Source: Nocardiopsis sp. JB363
GTDB lineage: Bacteria; Actinomycetota; Actinomycetes; Streptosporangiales; Streptosporangiaceae
Length of the DNA stretch: 64,000 nucleotides
Reading direction: 5' to 3'
Assembly (NCBI RefSeq): GCF_900143625.1
Contig: NZ_FRFF01000088.1
Span: forward strand, 19,563-83,562
Shown here: in pieces, positions 27,980 through 36,989 of the stretch
Layout: the number at the start of each line of letters is the position of its first letter
Position numbering within the stretch: the first letter of the stretch is position 1
The notes under the pieces: generated by a model
Database searches by the model: none
What the model saw: the letters and a program-made list of their open reading frames with translations, nothing else
What the model was told of the DNA's origin: nothing
Made by a program: the position numbers and the translations under genes

Positions 27980-29200
27980 ATGACAAGCCCGCGTGAGAAG
28001 TACGAGGCCGCCACCCGCGAGCTCCAGGCACCCTTCGCCATGGTCGACCTGGCCGCCTTCCGCGCCAACGCCGTCGACCTGACGCGACGCGCCCACGGCC
28101 GCCCCATCCGGATCGCCAGCAAGTCCGTGCGCAGCCGCGAACTCCTGCGCACGGCCCTGGAACTTCCCGGATACGCCGGGATCATGGCCTTCACGCTGCC
28201 CGAGGCGCTCTGGCTGGCCGGGACCGACCCTCACCTGAGCGACGACATCCTCGTCGCCTATCCCACCGCCGACCGGCCGGCCCTGGCCGAACTCGTCCGC
28301 GACCCCGTGGCCGCCCGCTCCATCACCCTGATGGTCGACGACATCGCGCACCTGGACCTGATCGTCGCCGCCGTCCGAGCGGCCGACCGCGGCGCCGACG
28401 CCCCCCGCGTCCGCGTGTGCCTGGACATCGACACCAGCTGGCAACCTCTGGGCCCGAACATGCGGATCGGTTCCTACCGCTCCCCCGTCCGCACCCCCGC
28501 CCAAGCCACGGAACTGGCCCGCGCCGTGGTCGCGCGCCCCGAACTGGAGCTCGACGGCATCATGGCCTACGAAGGTCAGATCGCCGGGGTGGGCGACGCG
28601 CCCCCCGGCAAACCCCTCTACGGGAGCCTCCTGCGCTTGGTGCAGCGCCGCTCCGCCATCGAACTGGCCAAACGTCGAGCCGCCATCACCCGTGCCGTCC
28701 GCGCCATCGCCCCACTGCGTTTCGTCAACGGCGGCGGCACCGGCAGCCTGCACACCACCGGGCGCGAAAAGGCCGTGACCGAGTTGGCCGCGGGTTCCGG
28801 GCTGTACCAACCGCACCTGTTCGATCAGTACCGGTCCTTCCAGGGCAGACCGGCGGCACTGTTCGCCCTGCCGGTCGTGCGGCGCCCCGCCCCCGGCGTG
28901 GTCACCGTCCTGGGCGGCGGCTACCCCGCGTCCGGGCCGGCCGACGCGCACCGCCCGCCCGTGCCCTACCTGCCCGAGGGGCTCTCCTACAGCGCCAACG
29001 AGGGTGCCGGGGAGGTGCAGACCCCGCTGATCGGGGAGGCCGCCCGCGGGCTGTCCATCGGCGACCGGGTGTGGATGCGCCACGCCAAGGCGGGCGAACT
29101 GTGCGAACGCTTCGACGCCCTGCACCTGATCGACGCCGACACCGGCACCTACGAGGGATCGGTCCCCACCTATCGCGGTGAGGGGCGCACGTTCCTGTGA
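27980..29200 (+). CDS. PLP-dependent amino-acid deaminase/aldolase-like (alanine racemase N-fold)
   Basis: 406 residues, fold-type III PLP enzyme. The PLP-Lys is in IRIASKSVRSRELL at the end of strand 1. The barrel is followed by a beta domain with the metal-type C-terminus seen in D-threonine aldolase/D-serine dehydratase relatives (GDRVWMRHAKAGELCERFD; His and Cys there match the zinc pair). It may act on a D-3-hydroxy amino acid; the substrate cannot be read. Neither ATG 27968 nor 27980 has a ribosome site, so a leaderless start is possible. It is divergent from purU. Confidence 0.8.
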   Translation: MTSPREKYEAATRELQAPFAMVDLAAFRANAVDLTRRAHGRPIRIASKSVRSRELLRTALELPGYAGIMAFTLPEALWLAGTDPHLSDDILVAYPTADRPALAELVRDPVAARSITLMVDDIAHLDLIVAAVRAADRGADAPRVRVCLDIDTSWQPLGPNMRIGSYRSPVRTPAQATELARAVVARPELELDGIMAYEGQIAGVGDAPPGKPLYGSLLRLVQRRSAIELAKRRAAITRAVRAIAPLRFVNGGGTGSLHTTGREKAVTELAAGSGLYQPHLFDQYRSFQGRPAALFALPVVRRPAPGVVTVLGGGYPASGPADAHRPPVPYLPEGLSYSANEGAGEVQTPLIGEAARGLSIGDRVWMRHAKAGELCERFDALHLIDADTGTYEGSVPTYRGEGRTFL

Positions 29201-29223
29201 GACCCGAGCCGGGAATCGAGAAC

Positions 29224-29262
29224 GGGACGGGGCCCGCGCGATCTACGCGCGGGCCCCGTCCC
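29224..29262. terminator. Bidirectional hairpin terminator
   Basis: Perfect 17-base arms (GGGACGGGGCCCGCGCG and its complement) around ATCTA, between convergent genes ending at 29200 and 29286. Confidence 0.85.
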
Positions 29263-29285
29263 GTGGTTCCCAGGGGTGGGGGAAC

Positions 29286-29684
29286 CTACTTCCGCTTGCG
29301 GCGGACCGCCCAGGCCACCACGCCCACGACGACGACCGTGCCCACCCCGGCCGCCAGGATCAGCGCCTCGGGAGGCAGCCGACCGCGCGACTGGTAGGTG
29401 GTCACCACCTTGTCGTCGCCCCTGAGCACGATGCTGCCCTCTTCGGGGTGCACCAGGTGGCTCTCCACACGGACCGCTCCGCCACCGACCACCAGCGCAC
29501 GGGCCTCGTCGAGGATCCGCGTACCGCGTTCCTTGACCTTGGCCACCTGGCGTCGGGCGATGTTGGCGGGACGGGCCTGCACACCGAGTTCGTCCAAGGT
29601 CTCGGCCAACCGGCGCTGTTCGCGGTCGATCTCGGCCTGGATCTCGGCAGCGGTCTGGCGCGGTTCGGTGTCGCCTGCCGTCAT
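29286..29684 (-). CDS. DUF3618 membrane protein
   Basis: 132 residues. The N-terminal DUF3618 segment (TAAEIQAEIDREQRRLAETL) is a predicted helical region. A central beta part follows, then one TM (LILAAGVGTVVVVGVVAWAV) and a very basic end (RRKRK), so the N-terminus is outside or inside depending on insertion; the positive tail favours a cytoplasmic C-terminus. Function unknown. It lies 16 bases after the CDP-alcohol phosphatidyltransferase and is probably co-transcribed. Confidence 0.8.
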   Translation of the reverse strand: MTAGDTEPRQTAAEIQAEIDREQRRLAETLDELGVQARPANIARRQVAKVKERGTRILDEARALVVGGGAVRVESHLVHPEEGSIVLRGDDKVVTTYQSRGRLPPEALILAAGVGTVVVVGVVAWAVRRKRK

Positions 29685-29700
29685 TGAGTGCCTCTCTCCA

Positions 29701-30798
29701 CTAGCGCGCGATTGTCTGAGAGCCCGAGTCCGAGCCGGTGTCCCGGCCCTGCTCCTCCGCGCCGTCGGACGGACCGGAGAATCTCAGCGCGCCATCGATT
29801 CCGTCGACCACACGGAAGAAGTCCCGTGTGGACAACCACAGTTTATAGATGATGGCGATCTCGAAGGCGAGTAGCAAAACACCCACAAAGGCGGTGATCC
29901 AGCCGATCACGGGCGGGCCGAACAGAACCGTGGCCACCGGCGCCACCACGAAGACGGCCACCTGGAACTCGATGCCGCCCACCAGGTGGGTGCGGATGCG
30001 ACGCGCGTTCAAGGCCGCCCAGAACCGTTGATACCAGGGGAAACGGGTCCGGAACTCCTGGTGCAGATCGACCTTGGGAAGAGTCAGGTCCGGCTGTTTG
30101 CCGGCCGTGCGCTGGTTGCGGGCCTCACGCTCGTTCTGGCTGCGCAGGATCTGTTCCAACACGCCGATACCGTGCCGCAGAACCGCCTGCTCGCCGCCGT
30201 CGCTCATCGTGCGGCCACCGCGACCGGTCGCCTCACCCGTGTCGTCGCCCTCCGGCTCCAACATCGACAGGGCGGCCCGGGCGCGCTCCAACGCCGCGGC
30301 CAGGTGCGAACGCATCTCCCGCCGCACCTTGTACACCTGCAACGCGTTCAGGTAGCGCAGCATGTCCAGGAAGACCACGGCCAGCGCCAACCAGACGAAC
30401 ACCACGTGCCCGGTCTCCCGGTACTGGCCGCCCATGAGCGCGACCACGCACACCAACACCCGGAACCGGTCGGACACGTAGTCCATCCAGGCGCCGAAGA
30501 TCGTCTCCGTGTCGGTGAGCCGGGCCAGCTTGCCGTCGACACAGTCCACGAGGAAGCAGACGTAGTACAGCACCGCGCCCAGAATGAGCAGCGGCCAGTA
30601 CCCGAACGCGAAGCACACGGCGGCGCCCAGCCCGAGGAAGAGCGCGACCACCGTCAACTGGTTCGGGGTGATGGCGGTGCGGTTGGCGAGTGAACGGACC
30701 ATCCGGACCGCGATCGGGTCCACCAGGTACACGGTCCACCAGGAATCGCGCTCCTTGAGGGTGCGGGTCCTGACCTCGTCGAGTGTGAAACCGGACAT
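29701..30798 (-). CDS. CDP-alcohol phosphatidyltransferase family protein
   Basis: 365 residues, integral membrane. The catalytic D-x2-D-G-x2-A-R-x(8)-G-x3-D-x3-D is complete: DCVDGKLARL then GAWMDYVSD. These enzymes displace CMP from CDP-diacylglycerol or a CDP-alcohol by an alcohol acceptor. N-terminal PIAVRMVRSLANRTAITPNQLT is typical. After the first half, a charged cytoplasmic loop of about 100 residues is inserted before the last helices (FQVAVFVVAPVATVLF, AFVGVLLLAFEIAI); this is unusual. The lipid product (PG, PI or other) cannot be assigned. Confidence 0.85.
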   Translation of the reverse strand: MSGFTLDEVRTRTLKERDSWWTVYLVDPIAVRMVRSLANRTAITPNQLTVVALFLGLGAAVCFAFGYWPLLILGAVLYYVCFLVDCVDGKLARLTDTETIFGAWMDYVSDRFRVLVCVVALMGGQYRETGHVVFVWLALAVVFLDMLRYLNALQVYKVRREMRSHLAAALERARAALSMLEPEGDDTGEATGRGGRTMSDGGEQAVLRHGIGVLEQILRSQNEREARNQRTAGKQPDLTLPKVDLHQEFRTRFPWYQRFWAALNARRIRTHLVGGIEFQVAVFVVAPVATVLFGPPVIGWITAFVGVLLLAFEIAIIYKLWLSTRDFFRVVDGIDGALRFSGPSDGAEEQGRDTGSDSGSQTIAR

Positions 30799-31139
30799 CG
30801 GCGCGAACTACTCCCAAAGAGAAATGGATGTGCTCCGGCCCAGCTGCGATACCGGACATGCCGTCGGGTCACCGGCGACCCGCGCACGCTACGGCATGAG
30901 GTCCAGAACCGGCCAACCGAGAGCGTTCGGTCAACAATAGGTGATGAGAGCGTCGGCCACCCCCAATGCGGATGAACCGAACCGGAATCGCAACCGAAGC
31001 ACGCACGCCACCCGCGACCACCGCCACTGATGCGGCCACCCACCCGCACCCCGTGCCGACTTCGACATCTCGTACTGTGAGGCGTGCAGAACACGGGCCG
31101 GGTATGCCCGGCCCACCAGCAGCGGAAGGAAGACACCAC
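30799..31139. other. Divergent promoter region, no gene seen
   Basis: Separates the phosphatidyltransferase (minus) from the peroxiredoxin (plus). TACTGT near 31073 on the plus strand and TTGACC near 30934 on the minus strand are promoter-like but lack a convincing partner. Overlapping long frames here are spurious extensions of the flanking genes. Confidence 0.4.
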
Positions 31140-31622
31140 GTGAGCGAGACCATCCGTCTGGAGCCCGGAGACCAGGCCCCCGACTTCACCCTCAGCGACG
31201 CCGACGGCGAGTCCGTCACCCTGAGCAAGGTCCTGGCCGACACCGGCAAGAGCGTCGTGTTGTACTTCTACCCGGCCGCGATGACCCCCGGGTGCACCAC
31301 CGAGGCCTGTGACTTCCGGGACAACGTCGCCGAGTTCGCCGACGCGGGCTTCACCGTCCTGGGGGTCTCCCCCGACGAGCCCGAGAAGTTGGCGCGGTTC
31401 CGGGAGAAGGAGAGCCTGACCTTCACCCTGCTCGGCGACCCCGGGAAGGACACCCTGAGCGCCTACGGTGCCTTCGGTGAGAAGAAGAACTACGGCCGTG
31501 TCGTCCAGGGCGTCATCCGGTCCACCTTCATCGTCGGCACCGACGGCAAGGTGCAGAAGGCCTTCTACAACGTGAAGGCCACCGGCCACGTCGACCGGAT
31601 CAAGCGCGAACTGGGGGTGTGA
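31140..31622 (+). CDS. bcp: Peroxiredoxin, BCP/PrxQ type
   Basis: 160 residues, cytoplasmic thiol peroxidase. Peroxidatic Cys in TPGCTTEAC with the resolving Cys five residues later, the arrangement of atypical 2-Cys PrxQ; the Thr and Arg of the active site are in YFYPAAMTPGC and VIRSTFIV. GTG start with GGAAGGAAG upstream. The preceding frame from 30966 is non-coding. A stem-loop and a tRNA follow. Confidence 0.95.
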   Translation: MSETIRLEPGDQAPDFTLSDADGESVTLSKVLADTGKSVVLYFYPAAMTPGCTTEACDFRDNVAEFADAGFTVLGVSPDEPEKLARFREKESLTFTLLGDPGKDTLSAYGAFGEKKNYGRVVQGVIRSTFIVGTDGKVQKAFYNVKATGHVDRIKRELGV

Positions 31623-31630
31623 CCCCGCAT

Positions 31631-31663
31631 CGGTCGTCCGGTCACCACGGGATCGGACGACCG
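31631..31663 (+). terminator. Hairpin after peroxiredoxin gene
   Basis: CGGTCGTCCG and CGGACGACCG, perfect 10-base arms around 13 bases, eight bases after the stop and before the tRNA. Confidence 0.65.
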
Positions 31664-31714
31664 GTGACCCCGGTTTCCCGCGCACCCCACCGATCCCGGT
31701 AGAGTTACTCCGTC

Positions 31715-31788
31715 GGGGCCGTAGTCCAACGGCAGGAGACGGCAGCTTTAGGTGCTGTACAGTGCGGGTTCGAATCCCGCCGGCCCCA
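31715..31788 (+). tRNA. tRNA with anticodon UAG (nominal Leu) but class I shape
   Basis: 74 bases without CCA. Acceptor GGGGCCG/CGGCCCC (7 bp, A73), D arm GTC/GAC with G18G19 in the loop, anticodon stem GCAGC/GCTGT with loop TTTAGGT giving anticodon TAG, a five-base variable loop (ACAGT), T arm GCGGG-TTCGAAT-CCCGC. UAG reads CUA (Leu), but bacterial leucine tRNAs have a long type II variable arm; this one does not. The genomic sequence continues CACT, so CCA is not encoded. TAGAGT at 31700 is well placed as a -10. Either an unusual isoacceptor or a repurposed tRNA. Confidence 0.88.
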
Positions 31789-31847
31789 CTCCACTCGAGA
31801 ACGACCCTGCTCGTGCGTGAACGCACTCGCCGGGTCGTTCCGTCGTT

Positions 31848-33071
31848 TCACAGGCCTAGCAGAGCCCACATCATCAGGGCGAGCAGGGCGAGCACGCCCA
31901 GCCCCACACCGGCGACCACCGGAAGTCGGCTCTTCTCCGCGTGCTTGCCCGGGCTGGTCAGTCCCATACTGTCCGTGGACTCGCGGATCGACATCATGAT
32001 CGAGTTCATCGCCTCGGGGCTGTTGTGCAGCCGCTCGCTGATGGACTCGGCCAGCACCTTCGCACCCGCTCGGAAGTGCTCACGGGCCGACTCGCGCTCC
32101 TCGGGGCTCTCCCCCTCCTCGCCGGCCGTCGTGCTCTTCTCCGGGTCCTCCGGCGACCAAGGCGCGAGAGCGGCGATCCGCAACATCTTGGTGGCGTTCT
32201 CCGCGGTCAGCCGCTCGGAAGGCTCCACCTTGAGCAGACCGGCCAGCACCGGAGCCAGTGGCCCGGCGTTGGCGGCCACCTTGGGCTCGTGCAGGGGCTC
32301 CTGGCGCAGGATCTTGATGTAGCCCTTGCGGTCGTAGGGCGGATACCCCTCGACCGCGGCGTACAGCGCGGCGCCCAGCGACCACAGGTCCGACTCGGGC
32401 CCCACGGGACCGGCTTTGGCCCGCTCCGGCGGAATGTAGGCGGGCGAGCCGATGATGCGACCGGAGGAGCTCAGCGCGGACTCACCGTTCCAGGCGGCCA
32501 GCCCGAAGTCGGTGAGCACCACCCGACCGGCGGCGCTGATCATCACGTTCTCCGGCTTGACGTCACGGTGGACGATGCCCTCGCCGTGCGCCACCTGCAG
32601 GGCGTCGATGAGCTGGAGGCCGATCTCGGCGACCCGCTGGTAGGGCAGGGGTCCGCCGACCTGGATGATCTCCTCCAGGGTGGAGGCCTCGACCAGCTCC
32701 ATGACGATCCACGGCCGCTCGTCCTCGTCCACCACGTCCAGGACGGTGACCAGACTGGGGTGGGTGAGACGTCCGGCCACCCGCGCCTCGCGGGTGGTGC
32801 GCTGCAACAGGGTTTCGCGCTCGGAACGGCTCAGGTCCGCGGGCAGGCGCAGTTCCTTGACCGCGACCTCACGTTTGATGACGAGGTCGGTGGCACGCCA
32901 GACGGTGCCCACACCGCCCCGGGCGATCTCCGAGGTCAGTTGGTAGCGACCCTTGAGAAGCCGGCCGGCGGGCTCAGCCACCGCCGTGTCCGGACGCGCG
33001 GAATCGAGCGACGTCTCTGGCCGCTGTGTGTGGGGGTTTTCTAGGGAGGACACGGTTATCCACGGGTCCAT
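31848..33071 (-). CDS. Membrane Ser/Thr protein kinase without extracellular domain
   Basis: 407 residues. PknB-type kinase domain (about 40-300): Gly loop ARGGVGTVW, Lys in VAVKELRL, catalytic HRDVKPEN, DFGLA, activation segment with GSPAYIPPER, and the DLWSLGAALYAAVEG helix. A roughly 80-residue acidic juxtamembrane linker follows, then a C-terminal TM (VVAGVGLGVLALLALMMWALL) ending two residues later. With no external sensor it is a tail-anchored kinase, probably controlled by autophosphorylation or partners. The ATG at 33071 is the only reasonable start; GGAGG is 16 bases away. Confidence 0.92.
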   Translation of the reverse strand: MDPWITVSSLENPHTQRPETSLDSARPDTAVAEPAGRLLKGRYQLTSEIARGGVGTVWRATDLVIKREVAVKELRLPADLSRSERETLLQRTTREARVAGRLTHPSLVTVLDVVDEDERPWIVMELVEASTLEEIIQVGGPLPYQRVAEIGLQLIDALQVAHGEGIVHRDVKPENVMISAAGRVVLTDFGLAAWNGESALSSSGRIIGSPAYIPPERAKAGPVGPESDLWSLGAALYAAVEGYPPYDRKGYIKILRQEPLHEPKVAANAGPLAPVLAGLLKVEPSERLTAENATKMLRIAALAPWSPEDPEKSTTAGEEGESPEERESAREHFRAGAKVLAESISERLHNSPEAMNSIMMSIRESTDSMGLTSPGKHAEKSRLPVVAGVGLGVLALLALMMWALLGL

Positions 33072-33272
33072 TCACTGGCCATGGTGGCCTCCTGCGGAGC
33101 ATTGCGGTCGCTGTCACCACGTAGGTGCACGGAACACTCGTTATACCAGTATGACGCGGGTAGCACGCCTACGGTTAACCGATGAGTGACACATAGGTTC
33201 GGTTTCGTTATGTCCGAGCTGGGACGACACATGCCGTGGGGAGAATCTCCCTTGCGAACCCTTGACTCGGAC

Positions 33273-33314
33273 GTGGGTTTCGTGCACGCGCCGTTGCGCG
33301 TGCACGAAACCCAC
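33273..33314 (-). terminator. Very strong hairpin terminator of the M16 operon
   Basis: GTGGGTTTCGTGCACGCGC and its exact complement, 19-base arms around CGTT, starting five bases after the M16 stop at 33320. Unlike other terminators here it contains an AT-richer TTTCG/CGAAA segment. Confidence 0.85.
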
Positions 33315-33319
33315 AGAGA

Positions 33320-34666
33320 TCAGCTCCAGAGGGACTCCGGGGAACGCACCTCGACCGGACCGATTCCGGTCTTGGTGAGGGGCTCGCGGAGGCTGTCGGC
33401 GTCACCGACCACCACCACGACCGACTCCTCGGGGTGAAGGTGATCGACCGCGGCACTGTTCAGGTCCTGCGCGGTGAGCTTCTCGTAGCCGGACCGGACC
33501 CGGTCGACGTGGTCGTCGGGCAGGTCGTGCACGACGATGTCCACCAGGGCGCCGGCGACCGCGCGGGCCGTGGAGAAGGCGACCGGGAGCCCCACCGTGT
33601 TGGACTCGCGGACCGTGGCCAGCTCGTCCTCGGTGACCCCGTCCTCGCGCAGCTTGTTCATCTGCTCGAAGGAGGAAGTGACCGAGTGCGCCGTGGTGCT
33701 CGCCTCCACCTGGGTGCTCATGAAGAACACACCGCTGTCGCGACGCAGGTCGAAGCGGCTGCCCGCGCCATAGGTGTAACCCAGACGCTCGCGCAGTTCC
33801 ATGTTGAGGCGGGAGGTGAACATACCGCCCAGGACCTCGCTGATGCCCTCCACGCGCGGCAGGTCCACCTGCGAACGGGAGGGGGCGCGGTGCGCGATGA
33901 CCAGGGCGGACTGCACCGACCCGGGACGGTCCACGATGAGCACTCGGGGCAGCTCGCCGGGCGGCGGCGCGGGCTCGGTGATCTGTCGCTCGGGGGTGGC
34001 GGCGGCGTCACCGAAGACGCCGCGTCCCAGCTCCTCCAGGTCGACCCCGGCCAGGTCACCGACGACCACGAGGGTACCGGCGACCGAGGCGAGGGACTCG
34101 GCGTGGAAGGCGGCCACCCGCTCGGGGGTGATGTCGGCGAGCTTGACCGGGCCACCCGCCAACGGGGTGGCGTAGCGACCGCTGAACAACTGCCCGCCGA
34201 GGCTGCGCATGGCCAGGGTGGAGGCGGAGGCCGCCTCCAGCCAGAAGCGCTCCAGGAGCTGTTCACGGCGTCGGACGATGTCGTCGGGGTTCAGCGCGGG
34301 GCGGCGCACCGCGTCGGTGAACAGGCGCACGGCCTCGCCGAGGCGGTTGGTCGGCGCGTCCAGGCCGGTGATGAAACCGTCCCAGTTGACGCGGGAGATC
34401 CACTCCGCGCCGTAGCGCTCCAGAGCGGGGGCCAGCGAGCTGTTGCCGTCGGGGCCGTCTTCGAGGACCTCGCTGGTCAGAGCGCCGACACCCATGGCGT
34501 CGAGGGGCTCGACCGCGCCGCCCGACGGGTGGATGAGGCGGAGCGAGGCCAGCTTCTGGCCGGGCAGGTCGACGGCGACGACCGTGCCGTTGCCGACACG
34601 GATGCGCTGGGGTTCGGGGAACGTGTAGGACGCGGCGGCACCGAGGTCCGGGCGGGTCTGCTGCAT
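33320..34666 (-). CDS. M16 metallopeptidase-like protein, inactive partner
   Basis: 448 residues, M16 fold with two similar halves. The zinc motif H-x-x-E-H is replaced (GVGALTSEVLEDG), so it cannot bind zinc itself. The C-half keeps the R/Y pair of the family (ELRERLGYTYGAGS) that contributes substrate binding. Such subunits pair with an active M16 subunit, here the product of the upstream gene, 41 bases away. ATG at 34666 with AAAGAG upstream. The 795-codon frame reported further upstream is an artefact of the other gene's antisense frame. Confidence 0.9.
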   Translation of the reverse strand: MQQTRPDLGAAASYTFPEPQRIRVGNGTVVAVDLPGQKLASLRLIHPSGGAVEPLDAMGVGALTSEVLEDGPDGNSSLAPALERYGAEWISRVNWDGFITGLDAPTNRLGEAVRLFTDAVRRPALNPDDIVRRREQLLERFWLEAASASTLAMRSLGGQLFSGRYATPLAGGPVKLADITPERVAAFHAESLASVAGTLVVVGDLAGVDLEELGRGVFGDAAATPERQITEPAPPPGELPRVLIVDRPGSVQSALVIAHRAPSRSQVDLPRVEGISEVLGGMFTSRLNMELRERLGYTYGAGSRFDLRRDSGVFFMSTQVEASTTAHSVTSSFEQMNKLREDGVTEDELATVRESNTVGLPVAFSTARAVAGALVDIVVHDLPDDHVDRVRSGYEKLTAQDLNSAAVDHLHPEESVVVVVGDADSLREPLTKTGIGPVEVRSPESLWS

Positions 34667-34707
34667 GCTGCGGCTCTTTCTGTGGCTGGGAACGACGGGG
34701 CCTGCGG

Positions 34708-36018
34708 TCACGAACGGGAGGCGTCGGCGTCGGCGTCGGCCCCGGTTTCGGGATCGAACCGCACGACCAGCATGTTCTCGTCGACCAGTAGCCGCGCGGC
34801 GGCGGCACGGACCTCTTCGGCGGTGATGTCGGCCCAGCGCTGGGGCCAGGTGAAGGCGAGCTCGGGGTCGTCGAACAGCTGCGTGCAGCTGCCGATGGTG
34901 TCGGCGAGCCCGGAGGGGCCGGCGATGTGGTGCAGGTGCTCGCGTTCCAGGACGGCGCGGGCGCGGTCGAGTTCCGCGTCGGTGACGCCGTCGGCGAGCT
35001 TGGCGATCTCCTCGCGGATGGCCTTCTCCAGCACGTCGCCCTCGACGTTCTCGCGGGCGAGCATGTTCACCAGCAGCAGGCTGTCGGTGTAGCGGAACGG
35101 CAGGATGTCCGCGGCGCCACCGCCGTCGTCGGCGGCGATGGGGCGGTCCACGACCAGTGAACGGTACAGGCGGCTGCCCTGGCCCTGCCCCAGGACGGCG
35201 GCGGCCAGCTGCGCGGCGTCGTGCTCGCGTTCGCCGTAGGAGGGCACCCGGTAGCCGATGAAGACGCCGGCGGCGGGGACGGTCTCGGTGACCGCGTCGC
35301 GCACCGGGCCGCCCAGGCCGGTGGTCAGGGTGGAGTCGGGGACCTCGGGGGTCTCCTCGCGGGCCGGGATGTGGCCGAAGAACTTCTCCACCCGGGCCAG
35401 GACGTCGTCGGTCTCCAGGTCGCTGACGATGGTCAGGACGCAGTTGTCCGGGCCATAGTGCAGCTTGTGGAAGGACTTGACGTAGGCCAGGTCCGCGGCG
35501 TCCAGGTCGGCCATGGAGCCGATGGTCGGATGATGGTAGGGGTGCCCCTCCGGGTAGGCCAGGCGCAGGATGCGCTCCAGGGCCGTGCCGTAGGGCTGGT
35601 TCTCGTACCGCTGGCGGCGCTCGTTCTTGACCACGTCGCGCTGGTTGTCCAGGACCTCCTGGGTCATGCCCTCGCGCAGGGTGGCCAGACGGTCGGACTC
35701 CAGCCACAGGATGAGGTCCAGGGCGTGGGTGGGGACCGTCTCGAAGTAGTTGGTGCGGTCGGTGGAGGTGGAGGCGTTGATGTCGCCGCCGAGCCGCTCG
35801 ACCGCGTCGAAGTGGTCGCCCTTGTCGGTGTTTCCGGTCCCCTGGAACATCAAGTGCTCGAACAGGTGGGCGAATCCGGTGCGCCCGGGCACCTCGTGGC
35901 GCGAACCCACTCCGTACCAGAGGTTCACCGCGGCGACCTGACCGGTGGAGGCCGGCGCTGTCACAAGACGCAAACCGTTGTCCAGCGTGTACTGCTCGAC
36001 CCGCCCGGACGTTCCCAT
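34708..36018 (-). CDS. M16 zinc metallopeptidase, active subunit
   Basis: 436 residues. The inverted zinc motif HLFEH is present, with a downstream Glu in the DNQRDVVKNERRQR helix as third ligand. These peptidases degrade or process peptides in a clam-shell chamber formed by the two halves of an active plus inactive pair. The ATG at 36018 (MGTSGRVEQY) has AGGTGA six bases upstream; a GTG at 36066 gives a 16-residue extension. There is no signal peptide, so it is cytoplasmic. Confidence 0.9.
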   Translation of the reverse strand: MGTSGRVEQYTLDNGLRLVTAPASTGQVAAVNLWYGVGSRHEVPGRTGFAHLFEHLMFQGTGNTDKGDHFDAVERLGGDINASTSTDRTNYFETVPTHALDLILWLESDRLATLREGMTQEVLDNQRDVVKNERRQRYENQPYGTALERILRLAYPEGHPYHHPTIGSMADLDAADLAYVKSFHKLHYGPDNCVLTIVSDLETDDVLARVEKFFGHIPAREETPEVPDSTLTTGLGGPVRDAVTETVPAAGVFIGYRVPSYGEREHDAAQLAAAVLGQGQGSRLYRSLVVDRPIAADDGGGAADILPFRYTDSLLLVNMLARENVEGDVLEKAIREEIAKLADGVTDAELDRARAVLEREHLHHIAGPSGLADTIGSCTQLFDDPELAFTWPQRWADITAEEVRAAAARLLVDENMLVVRFDPETGADADADASRS

Positions 36019-36179
36019 GGTGGTCACCTGCGCATGCACCCCATCAAGTTGCTTTGACTGCTTCACCGAACACGAGCCTATGGCCTCAGGGCACTGTCAG
36101 GACACGAGGTTCGGGCAATCCGTAGGGGTTTTCGCCGGTCCCGCCGGCCGATACCGAGACGGGCGTGACACGAGGGACC

Positions 36180-36863
36180 TCAGGAGTTCGCGCGGTAGTC
36201 GGTGGTGTCCATCGACGCGGCGATCTCGTCGTAGAGGGCGTCGTGCTGGGCGTCGACGGACCACACGTACAGCATCACGTCGCTCTCGGGCAGGAACCAC
36301 ATGCGCACCTCGAACTGGTCGCCGTTGGCGCAGGTGACGTTCCAGATCGAGTGGTGGGACTTGAGGGCGTCGGCGTGCTCGAAGACGTTTCCGGTGCCGT
36401 TGACGAGGGTCGCCTCGTCCACTCCGATGTTGCCCGAACCGGCGGTGTTGAGGCTGCGGCAGCCGTCGGTGTTGTCGGCCCAGCCGTCGTCGTCGTGGAA
36501 GGACTCGTCCTTCTTGGGCCAACTCTGGGGATGATCGGCGGCCTGATTGGGGACCAGCAGGACCGAACCGTAGGCGCAGGAGCTCTGTCCGGGCGGGGTC
36601 AGGCACACCTGACCGCCCTCGTTCTGGACCTCCCAGTCGTCGGGGGCCTCGATCTTCACCCCGGCGACCTCGACGTTCTCGAAACCCTCCGGACCGGGCG
36701 GATCGATCGCGGGCATCATGCCGCTCTCGCCGCGCTCCAGTTCGGCCTCCGTGGATTCCCCGGAGCCGCAGGCGCCGAGGGTCAACAGGGCCACCGCAGC
36801 GATCGCGGCGGCTCGGCCGCCTCTTCGCACACGCCGCCGCACCTGGTCCTTCGCGCTCGCCAT
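36180..36863 (-). CDS. Lipoprotein of unknown function
   Basis: 227 residues. Basic N-terminus, hydrophobic signal and lipobox LTLGAC, then a beta-rich domain with two Cys pairs (VCLTPPGQSSC and GCRSLNT/NVTCANG), suggesting disulfides outside the membrane. No family recognised. It follows the M16 genes' start by 160 bases in the same direction upstream, i.e. it would be transcribed first. Confidence 0.7.
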   Translation of the reverse strand: MASAKDQVRRRVRRGGRAAAIAAVALLTLGACGSGESTEAELERGESGMMPAIDPPGPEGFENVEVAGVKIEAPDDWEVQNEGGQVCLTPPGQSSCAYGSVLLVPNQAADHPQSWPKKDESFHDDDGWADNTDGCRSLNTAGSGNIGVDEATLVNGTGNVFEHADALKSHHSIWNVTCANGDQFEVRMWFLPESDVMLYVWSVDAQHDALYDEIAASMDTTDYRANS

Positions 36864-36989
36864 GGCCCGTCCCGCCCTTCTCTATCGTCTCCACCGCCGT
36901 GGGGGTCCTCGCCGGCTCGGAGCACAGTCGACCCTAGCGCTATCCACAGGCCCGACGCACAGCGGAACCGTCGCGACTACCCTGGGCCC

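Noticed and set aside
36165..36989. SppA extended upstream to 36165
   Set aside because: The extension is antisense to the lipoprotein gene and lacks any S49 similarity; TACCCT and the ATG at 36990 fit better.
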